Positions 1 to 4,979 of a DNA stretch of 7,354 bases are shown here, piece by piece; the first letter of the stretch is position 1; every line of letters starts with the position of its first letter. The stretch is from an uncultured Anaerovibrio sp. (GTDB lineage: Bacteria > Bacillota > Negativicutes > Selenomonadales > Selenomonadaceae), in contig CAAGDY010000106.1 in NCBI GenBank assembly GCA_900768695.1, positions 1 through 7,354 on the forward strand, read 5' to 3'. The notes under the pieces are model-generated. The model did no database searches, had not been told where the DNA came from, and worked only from the letters and a program-made list of their open reading frames with translations. Position numbers and translations under genes: made by a program.

Positions 1-963
1 GGACAGCTACGGAAGAATCAGGGGGCAGAGGTGGTGTTCGTGATGCGGGAGCTGCCCGGTAACCTGATTGAGCTGGCGGAGAGGGAAGGCTTCCCGGTGC
101 TGGTTCTGCCGCGGGCTGAGAGGAATGATGCTCTGCAGGGCTACGAAAGATGGCTGACGGTGACGGTGGAGCAGGATGCGGCGGAAACCCTGTCAGCCGT
201 GCGACAACATGTGGGCATGGCCGACAGGCTGGTGGTGGACAGCTATGCGCTGGATTATCGCTGGGAATCCCATCTGCGCCCCATTGCCGGGGAAATCATG
301 GCCATAGATGACCTGGCTGACCGCAGGCATGACTGCGATATCCTGCTGGACCAGAATTTTTATCTTGACAGTGATAGCCGTTATCAGGGGCTGGTGCCGG
401 ACCACTGCCGCCTGTTGCTGGGGCCGGAGCATGCTCTCCTGCGGGATGAGTTTTATGAGGCCAAAAAGCATTTGCGGCGGCGCGACGGGCGGATTAAAAA
501 TATTCTTGTCTTCTACGGGGGCAGTGACCTGACGGATGAAACCAGCAAGGCTATACGGGCACTTGCTCTGGTGCATGAGGAAGCGGCACGGAAAATGAGC
601 GGGACTGCAGGTGGCCTGCAGGAGAATTTTACCGTGGATGTGATTGTGGGGCAGTCCAATCTGCGCCGCAGGGAGGTGGAGCGGCTTTGCTCCAGGTATG
701 ATTTTATATCGTATCACTGTCAGGTGCGCAATATGGCGGAGTTTATGAACCGGGCTGACCTTATGCTGGGGGCAGGTGGCTCCACCACATGGGAGAGGCT
801 GTTTCTGCAACTGCCGGCCCTGGTGACGGCCATTGCGGATAATCAGGCGCAGGGCTGTCATGATTGCTCCCAGGCAGGCCTGATTGAGTACCTGGGTCTG
901 GCAGAGGATGTAACCGCTGAAGACCTGGCCGCAGCTGTCAGGAAAAAGCTGTTTGCAAGATAG
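1..963 (+). CDS. pseG: PseG-like UDP-sugar hydrolase, 5'-truncated by the window edge
   Basis: PseG removes UDP from UDP-2,4-diacetamido-2,4,6-trideoxy-beta-L-altropyranose in the cytosol, freeing the sugar that PseI condenses with PEP to make pseudaminic acid. The frame is open from base 1 (GQLRKNQGAEVVFVM...), so the first ATG at 31-33 is probably internal. About 25 N-terminal residues, including the glycine-rich GxGHxxR segment with the catalytic His of the family, should lie upstream of the window. Visible family marks are IDDLADR (nt 303-323), FYGGSDLTDETSK (nt 511-549), the nucleotide-binding signature GAGGSTTWER (nt 769-798) and ADNQAQG near nt 835-855, in a GT-B-like fold. The gene is visibly GC-richer than the nuclease gene that follows. 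Its last nine coding codons form one copy of a direct repeat, so the C-terminus may have been reshaped by the neighbouring insertion. An acylneuraminate-type homologue acting on a related UDP-sugar is possible. Confidence 0.88.
   Translation, partial: GQLRKNQGAEVVFVMRELPGNLIELAEREGFPVLVLPRAERNDALQGYERWLTVTVEQDAAETLSAVRQHVGMADRLVVDSYALDYRWESHLRPIAGEIMAIDDLADRRHDCDILLDQNFYLDSDSRYQGLVPDHCRLLLGPEHALLRDEFYEAKKHLRRRDGRIKNILVFYGGSDLTDETSKAIRALALVHEEAARKMSGTAGGLQENFTVDVIVGQSNLRRREVERLCSRYDFISYHCQVRNMAEFMNRADLMLGAGGSTTWERLFLQLPALVTAIADNQAQGCHDCSQAGLIEYLGLAEDVTAEDLAAAVRKKLFAR
933..958 (+). repeat. Direct repeat copy 1 (26 nt), inside the pseG 3' end
   Basis: This stretch matches 2209-2233 except for one missing G in the second copy. 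It encodes the end of PseG (AVRKKLFA, with the stop three bases later). It contains the sub-repeat AGCTGT twice (933-938 and 947-952). The pair brackets the nuclease gene block. Confidence 0.8.
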
Positions 964-1052
964 TTAGATGAAGTGCGGGATTGGTGCATCTGTTCACGTT
1001 CAACATGGCTGGGCGGCAGGTGCTGATATAATGACTGAACTTTAGAGATATG

Positions 1053-1081
1053 TTGCTATAAAGTTTTTTTTTAGATATAAT
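1053..1081 (+). promoter_or_regulatory. Sigma-A-type promoter of the Rpn nuclease gene, with a T9 tract in the spacer
   Basis: The -35 is TTGCTA (1053-1058) and the -10 is TATAAT (1076-1081), with a 17-nt spacer. Nine consecutive T (1064-1072) fill the middle of the spacer. Transcription should start near 1088, about 36 nt before the GTG start. Loss or gain of a T would move the spacer off its optimum. Confidence 0.7.
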
Positions 1082-1123
1082 ATTTACAGAAACACATTTG
1101 CTGATTAGCTTGGAGGTGAATCT

Positions 1124-2170
1124 GTGGAATCCTTGACAACAACGACATTTCTTGCGGATGATTTGGAAATTGAGGCTGAATGTATAAAGCTTGACCAGTC
1201 CATAAAAAATGTATTGGCGACCATGCCTATTTTGGCATATACCGTAAAATGTACGGTTACCGAAGTGGGCGATATGTCAATGGCTGATATAGAGGCATCT
1301 ATCGACCATGAAAGCATAGAGGTATCTTCAGTGCGTGTAAATCCAGGGCTAAGCAACAGCAAAGCGGTGCTGTTAAACTGTCAGGACAGTGTAAAAAACG
1401 AAGGTACTGTTTATTATGATATTCGCTTCGTCATGAGGTTGCCTGATGGCAGTCAAACAAAAATCATTGTCAATGTCGAGGCGCAGAGAAAAAGTAATCC
1501 TGGATATAGCATTGTAAAACGTGGCATCTTTTATGTAGCCCGGCTCATATCTGCCCAGCTTGGGGTTGAATTCAGCAACAAGGGTGAGGATAAAGCTCAG
1601 TATGACAATATCAAGAAAGTCTACTCTATCTGGATTTGCATGGATTGCCCTAACGATAAAAAAGATTCTATTGTGTCGTATACGCTACAGCCGAATGTCC
1701 TCTATAGCGGCAATGCGAATCTCAATATTGATTATCCATACGATTTGTTAAATGTAACCCTTGTGCATTTGAATGATACGTATGATAAAAGCAATAATGA
1801 GCTAATCGGGATGATGGATATCTTGTTGAGCAATATGGCCGTAGACGAAAAAAGGTGCAGGCTGGAAACTGAACATTCCATACCGATGACTATGGAATTA
1901 GACAAGGAGATGATTGCTATGTGTAACATTAGTGCAGGTGTCGTAGAGCGTAGCATCAATGAAGGAATAGCTAAAGGAATAGCTAAAGGAATAGCTAAAG
2001 GAATAGCTATTGGTGAAGCTCGTGGTGAATCTCGCGGTATTGAAAAAAACAGAATAGAAATGATACAGAATATGCTGCGGGAAAAGGCCAGCATTGATTT
2101 TATTGCCAAAGTTGCAAAGCTGACGAAAGAACAAATTATAGAAATTGGCAAGCAGGCGTCTTTGTTGTGA
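1124..2170 (+). CDS. Rpn-family PD-(D/E)XK nuclease (recombination-promoting nuclease / putative transposase)
   Basis: A 348-residue protein of the Rpn / PD-(D/E)XK nuclease family transposase group. Family members are DNA endonucleases linked to RecA-independent recombination and phage defence. Start: GTG at 1124, with GGAGGTGA (1112-1119) correctly placed. Candidate catalytic residues are Asp99 (YYDIRF), then Glu119 and Gln121 with Lys123 (NVEAQRK), matching the D...ExQ form of the nuclease core seen in this family. The C-terminal tail from about residue 266 is helical and charged. It carries the tetrapeptide GIAK three times plus a partial copy, then GEARGESRGIEKNR, a family hallmark. The gene is AT-richer than pseG upstream, has its own promoter, and is bracketed by a direct repeat, which suggests it arrived as a unit. 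No terminal inverted repeats are seen, so autonomous transposition is not supported. An in-frame internal start is annotated separately. Confidence 0.85.
   Translation: MESLTTTTFLADDLEIEAECIKLDQSIKNVLATMPILAYTVKCTVTEVGDMSMADIEASIDHESIEVSSVRVNPGLSNSKAVLLNCQDSVKNEGTVYYDIRFVMRLPDGSQTKIIVNVEAQRKSNPGYSIVKRGIFYVARLISAQLGVEFSNKGEDKAQYDNIKKVYSIWICMDCPNDKKDSIVSYTLQPNVLYSGNANLNIDYPYDLLNVTLVHLNDTYDKSNNELIGMMDILLSNMAVDEKRCRLETEHSIPMTMELDKEMIAMCNISAGVVERSINEGIAKGIAKGIAKGIAIGEARGESRGIEKNRIEMIQNMLREKASIDFIAKVAKLTKEQIIEIGKQASLL
1875..1898 (+). promoter_or_regulatory. 8-bp perfect inverted repeat just upstream of the internal ribosome binding site
   Basis: ATTCCATA (1875-1882) and TATGGAAT (1891-1898) are perfect reverse complements separated by 8 nt. 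The hairpin ends 5 nt before the AAGGAG at 1904-1909. It could set access to the internal start or be a protein-binding site. It could also be a coincidence within coding sequence. Confidence 0.35.
1904..1909 (+). promoter_or_regulatory. Internal ribosome binding site in the nuclease gene
   Basis: AAGGAG lies 9 nt before an in-frame ATG at 1919-1921, close to ideal spacing. A second in-frame ATG at 1910 abuts the site and is too close to be used with it. This decides the start of the possible short product. Confidence 0.5.
1919..2170 (+). CDS. Possible intragenic Rpn short protein (RpnS-like C-terminal antitoxin), 83 residues
   Basis: This is the same reading frame as the nuclease, starting at Met266 (MCNISAGVVERSINEG...) and ending at the same stop. 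In enterobacterial Rpn genes, an internally translated C-terminal protein has been reported to block the toxic full-length nuclease. This frame has the same layout: an internal Shine-Dalgarno at good spacing, an ATG near the start of the repeat-rich tail, and no catalytic residues in the product. The product is small and strongly helical, with the GIAK repeats and a C-terminal segment (FIAKVAKLTKEQIIEIGK) resembling a small helical bundle. No convincing internal promoter was found, so translation would be from the full-length mRNA or from a promoter I cannot recognise. Expression is inferred. Confidence 0.45.
   Translation: MCNISAGVVERSINEGIAKGIAKGIAKGIAIGEARGESRGIEKNRIEMIQNMLREKASIDFIAKVAKLTKEQIIEIGKQASLL
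1964..2008 (+). repeat. 12-bp tandem repeat, about 3.75 copies (GGAATAGCTAAA)
   Basis: Units lie at 1964-1975, 1976-1987 and 1988-1999, followed by nine bases of a fourth at 2000-2008. The copies are identical. The unit is a multiple of three and encodes GIAK, so slippage changes the length of the helical tail without breaking the frame. Confidence 0.9.
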
Positions 2171-2313
2171 CAGCAGAAGCAAGTAAAGAATCATCCGTAA
2201 AATCGGATAGCTGTCAGAAAAAGCTGTTTGCAAAGTATTTGTTATGTGATAGAATATTTTTGGAAGGAGAAAGTCCCTCCCTGGAATACAAGGCAATGTC
2301 CTTTGTATTCTAG
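2167..2313 (+). other. Short open frame after the nuclease gene, possibly a relic of the original pseG 3' end
   Basis: The frame opens with a GTG that overlaps the nuclease stop by 4 nt (GTGA) and runs 48 codons to a TAG in the right arm of the long hairpin. It reads the second direct-repeat copy in the same phase as PseG does (QKKLFAKYLLCDRIF versus RKKLFAR-stop). It may therefore be the former continuation of the pseG coding end, displaced by the insertion. I see no Shine-Dalgarno and no family signature. It could simply be non-coding DNA that happens to be open. Confidence 0.25.
2209..2233 (+). repeat. Direct repeat copy 2 (25 nt), downstream of the nuclease gene
   Basis: Identical to 933-958 except that GG at 941-942 is a single G here. 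It begins 38 nt after the nuclease stop and directly follows a small ATCCG/CGGAT hairpin (2193-2208). With copy 1 it delimits a unit of about 1.28 kb. Confidence 0.8.
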
Positions 2314-2325
2314 GGGGGGACTTTT
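2270..2325 (+). terminator. Very long hairpin, probable intrinsic terminator
   Basis: The left arm begins AAAGTCCCTCCCTGG at 2270 and the right arm ends at GGGACTTTT (2317-2325). The arms pair over about 22-24 bp with a few G-U pairs and a short loop around 2294-2299. TTTT follows immediately, then a T-rich stretch to 2340. The stem is much longer than the other terminators here (9-10 bp). It separates the nuclease block from the pseH gene run, so it should end transcripts from pseG and the nuclease gene. It could also be the end structure of a mobile cassette. Confidence 0.65.
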
Positions 2326-2414
2326 GTAGTTTTGTTGTTTAGGTTTATCCACAGAGTGAGTTTCGGCTATGGCGGAGTTTATTTTTGCTGTGTGGCTAGA
2401 GAGGTTGGTGAAGG

Positions 2415-2942
2415 ATGGAAGAGTATAGTATTCGTCCGTTGGAGGAGAAGGATTTGCCCATGGTGCTGGAATGGCGCAATTCAGAGCGTGTGCATAGCAA
2501 AATGCTCACTGACCACAAAATAACATGGGAAGAGCATTTTGCATGGTTTCAGAGAACCAGGGCAAATCCGGTAAAGCGAAACCTTGTATTTGAATATCGG
2601 AATTGTCCTATAGGGTATATAGGATACACGGAATATGACGAGGAGAGGCGTAGCTGTTCGCCAGGTGCATATCTGGGAGAAAGGGATGTACCTATAGATG
2701 CTGGTATTACCCTGTTTTATATGGCAGTGGATTATGCCTTTACCGAGCTTGGCATGCAGAGGCTTGAAACCAGTGTTTTTAAAAATAATAAGCAGGCGAT
2801 GCGGATAGATAAATTTTTAGGCTACAAAGAGCTTCCTGGTAGTGAGGAAGTATTCGTCAAAAACGGCAGGGAAGAAATTGCAGTGCGAATGTTTATGACA
2901 CGTGCTGACTGGGAGTCGTGCAAGCAGGCGCTTATCATATAG
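2415..2942 (+). CDS. pseH: PseH-like GNAT N-acyltransferase for UDP-4-amino-4,6-dideoxy-beta-L-AltNAc
   Basis: PseH acetylates the C4 amino group of the UDP-sugar made by PseB and PseC, giving the substrate of PseG, in the cytosol. The 175-residue length fits a single GNAT domain. Visible marks are the N-terminal PseH-type segment with WRNSERV (20-26) and WEEHFAWF (38-45), and the C-terminal CoA-binding region with NNKQAMRIDKFLGYK (124-138). Start: ATG at 2415, with AGAGAGG (2398-2404) 10 nt upstream. No clear promoter was found between the long hairpin and this gene. It opens a run that continues with an acyl carrier protein 58 nt downstream. It was probably adjacent to pseG before the nuclease block arrived. 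Known PseH enzymes use acetyl-CoA. The ACP/synthase/reductase neighbours raise the possibility that this one transfers a different acyl group, but the sequence alone cannot show that. Confidence 0.8.
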   Translation: MEEYSIRPLEEKDLPMVLEWRNSERVHSKMLTDHKITWEEHFAWFQRTRANPVKRNLVFEYRNCPIGYIGYTEYDEERRSCSPGAYLGERDVPIDAGITLFYMAVDYAFTELGMQRLETSVFKNNKQAMRIDKFLGYKELPGSEEVFVKNGREEIAVRMFMTRADWESCKQALII

Positions 2943-3000
2943 TGAGTTCTTGGATAATGCATTTGTTTAGAGGCTGATAGAAATTTAGGAGGAATTTTTT

Positions 3001-3216
3001 ATGACAGAAGAAATTTTTTTGGAGAAAATGACAGATATTCTTGATGCAGAGGATGAGATTACTATGGAAACAGAGCTGGAAAGCCTGGAGGAATGGGATT
3101 CGCTGAGCGTTGTCAGCTATGTGGCTATGGCCAATGCAGCCTGTGGGCGAAAGATTGAGGTAAAAAAGGTTCGTGATGCCGTAACGCTTCAGGATTTGTA
3201 CGATATGCTGCAGTGA
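3001..3216 (+). CDS. Dedicated acyl carrier protein
   Basis: A 71-residue acidic protein with the ACP fold pattern and the phosphopantetheine attachment motif WDSL, Ser34 being the modified residue. The motif differs from the GADSLD of the general fatty acid ACP (AcpP). Such variant ACPs often sit in surface-glycan and secondary pathways. It would carry the growing acyl chain as a thioester for the two ketoacyl synthases and the reductase that follow. Start: ATG at 3001, with AGGAGG (2987-2992) 8 nt upstream, the best ribosome binding site in the run, consistent with a need for more carrier than enzyme. The next gene begins 11 nt after its stop. The 58 nt before it hold no convincing promoter. 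Confidence 0.88.
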   Translation: MTEEIFLEKMTDILDAEDEITMETELESLEEWDSLSVVSYVAMANAACGRKIEVKKVRDAVTLQDLYDMLQ

Positions 3217-3227
3217 AGGGATGAGCT

Positions 3228-4220
3228 ATGGTAAACACTATTGACGGGATTACGATACGGTCGATTTCCTGCACCGTGCCAAAACAAAAAATGTCTTTAA
3301 CGGAATATGCTCCTGAGTTGCTCACAGAAAAAAGCGCACGGCGTATGGCTAAGGGAACTGGTTTTTCTGCGCTTCGTATTTCGGGGGATGATGTAACGAC
3401 AGCAGATTTATGTGCGTCAGCGGCAGAAAATATTTTTCAGGATATTGACAGAAAAAGTATTGGTGCTTTAGTTTTTGTTACCCAGACACCGGATTATGTG
3501 CTTCCAGCCACAAGCCATGTTTTACAGGACAGACTAGGCTTAAAAAACGATATTTTGTGTCTTGATATTAACGAGGGATGTTCCGGATATGCAACTGGTG
3601 TGTATACAGCCTCTGTGCTGGCAAAACAATTAAATACCCGTGTTTGTCTACTAGGGGGGGACACAATCTCGAAGCTCACGCATCCTGTGGATAGAGCGAC
3701 GCGGTGTATCTTTGGCGATGCCGGTACAGCGACTATTATTGAGGCTGGCGGGCAGGATGTTAGTTTTTCTTTTGCAAGCTATGGGGACAGGCATGATGCC
3801 ATTATTATGGAAAATAGCAGACACAGAATAAAGTCAGAGGTGCGCAATGAAGGAAAACTGTATCTTGATGGTATCGGTATAATGAATTTTACATTGAATG
3901 AGGTTCCAAGACTGATGTGTGAATTGATTGACGCCAAAGGCATGAGTATGAGCGAGATTTCTCTGTTCGCCTGTCATCAGGCCAACAAGGTAATTTTGCA
4001 GTCATTGGCAGAAAAATTGCAGGTTCCGTCGGAGAAAATTCCTTTTACTGCTGGCGAAATTGGCAATGAGAGTTCAGCATCTATACCCATGGTTTTGACT
4101 GCTTCACAGGAATGTGATTTATCAAATGTCATGTGTTGTGGTTTTGGCGTGGGTTTATCTGCAGGAGCATTTGTTTATGATTTTTCAAATACGACTTTTT
4201 ATGGGGTATGTGAGCTATGA
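3228..4220 (+). CDS. 3-oxoacyl-ACP synthase III (KASIII / FabH-like), first copy
   Basis: A 330-residue thiolase-fold enzyme expected to condense an acyl-CoA primer with malonyl-ACP to a 3-oxoacyl-ACP. The full triad is present: Cys118 in NEGCSGY, His250 in CHQAN and Asn280 in IGNESSASIP. The Cys-His and His-Asn distances (132 and 30 residues) equal those of E. coli FabH (Cys112, His244, Asn274). The glycine-rich end CCGFGVGLSAGAF is also present. Start: ATG at 3228, with GAAGGG at 3215-3220. An earlier ATG at 3221 is out of frame and soon stops. Its stop overlaps the SDR gene start (ATGA), implying translational coupling. It shares the unusual block TQ(T/S)PDYxLP...LQDRLGL with the second synthase, so the two are paralogues of one subfamily and not the housekeeping FabH. 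A run of seven G (3654-3660) lies in the coding sequence. Confidence 0.88.
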   Translation: MVNTIDGITIRSISCTVPKQKMSLTEYAPELLTEKSARRMAKGTGFSALRISGDDVTTADLCASAAENIFQDIDRKSIGALVFVTQTPDYVLPATSHVLQDRLGLKNDILCLDINEGCSGYATGVYTASVLAKQLNTRVCLLGGDTISKLTHPVDRATRCIFGDAGTATIIEAGGQDVSFSFASYGDRHDAIIMENSRHRIKSEVRNEGKLYLDGIGIMNFTLNEVPRLMCELIDAKGMSMSEISLFACHQANKVILQSLAEKLQVPSEKIPFTAGEIGNESSASIPMVLTASQECDLSNVMCCGFGVGLSAGAFVYDFSNTTFYGVCEL

Positions 4221-4966
4221 GCAGCGTAGGTTTTGACTTTAAGGATGAAAACTATGTGGTGACGGGAGCTTCCTCCGGCATGGGGCGGCAGACTGCACTG
4301 GAGCTGGCAAGGTCCGGTGCCAGAGTGTTGGCTGTTGCGCGCAGTGAGGATAAGCTGCTGGAGCTGCAGTCGGAGTGTGAGGGCAGGATATTTATTGCGC
4401 CCTTGGATGTGTGCGATAGCAGGAAGATGGAAAATGCTGTCAGGGATTTTGTGGCGGCAAACGGTAAATTGCATGGCGGTGTCCATGCGGCGGGAATTAA
4501 TAAATTCACGCCTTTAAGGACCTATGACAAGGAATCAGCCCGGAATATAATGGATATCAGTTTTTGGGCAGGCATTGAATTGACCAGGCTGATAACCAAG
4601 GCAAAATATGGCAATAGAGGCACGTCAACAGTTTTGTTTTCATCTGTTTGTGCAGAATCAAGTGAAAAGGGCATGTTTGCCTATGCAGCTTCAAAAGCTG
4701 CTATAAATGGTTGTGTCGGTTCGTTGGCAAAGGAGCTTTGCGCAAAGGGGCATCGTGTTAACAGTATTATGCCTGGCTGGGTGGATGGTTCGGCCATGAC
4801 ATCAAGCTTTGATGGGATGATTGACCAAAATTTTTTTAAAAAAAATCACCTCTTAGGGCTGGCTAAGCCACAGGATGTAACAGGGATGGTGCTGTTTCTG
4901 CTAAGTGACAGGGCGCGCTGGATAACGGGGGCAAGCATTGCCGTAGACGGAGGATTTTTAGCGTAG
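4217..4966 (+). CDS. SDR-family oxidoreductase, probable 3-oxoacyl-ACP reductase (FabG-like)
   Basis: A 249-residue classical short-chain dehydrogenase, expected to reduce a 3-oxoacyl-ACP to the 3-hydroxyacyl-ACP with NAD(P)H. Visible are the cofactor-binding TGASSGMG (16-23), HAAG (90-93) in place of the usual NNAG, candidate catalytic Ser143 (LFSSVCA), Tyr156 and Lys160 (YAASK), PG near 186-187, and the C-terminal ITGASIAVDGGF. Where many SDRs have the fourth catalytic residue Asn (vNlxG), alignment by eye gives Ser115. The start ATG overlaps the preceding stop by 4 nt, and the next gene begins 13 nt after its stop. Its place between two ketoacyl synthases and next to an ACP supports a ketoreductase role over a sugar dehydrogenase role, which the family alone cannot exclude. 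A T7A8 run (4831-4845) lies in the coding sequence. Confidence 0.83.
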   Translation: MSSVGFDFKDENYVVTGASSGMGRQTALELARSGARVLAVARSEDKLLELQSECEGRIFIAPLDVCDSRKMENAVRDFVAANGKLHGGVHAAGINKFTPLRTYDKESARNIMDISFWAGIELTRLITKAKYGNRGTSTVLFSSVCAESSEKGMFAYAASKAAINGCVGSLAKELCAKGHRVNSIMPGWVDGSAMTSSFDGMIDQNFFKKNHLLGLAKPQDVTGMVLFLLSDRARWITGASIAVDGGFLA

Positions 4967-4979
4967 GAGTTGTTGAGTA

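Noticed and set aside
193..861. Long minus-strand open frame opposite pseG (222 codons)
   Set aside because: It is a shadow of the GC-rich pseG frame: it has no recognisable motif, its composition (many His, Gln, Pro) is odd, and the + strand frame is clearly PseG.
1021..1032. A second TATAAT (1027-1032) upstream of the nuclease promoter
   Set aside because: No -35-like hexamer lies 16-18 nt upstream, and the site at 1053-1081 is far better.
1732..2296. Minus-strand open frames opposite the nuclease gene tail
   Set aside because: Their repeats (for example AIPL and FSYS units) are only the reverse reading of the GIAK repeats, and there is no ribosome binding site.
3001..3216. The ACP as the housekeeping fatty acid carrier (acpP)
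   Set aside because: The attachment motif is WDSL rather than GADSL, and the neighbours are glycan and KASIII genes rather than fabD, fabG and fabF.
2310..3662. Shared 12-mer CTAGGGGGGGAC at 2310-2321 and 3651-3662 as a dispersed repeat
   Set aside because: The match is short and low in complexity, one copy is coding and the other is a hairpin arm, and similarity does not extend on either side.
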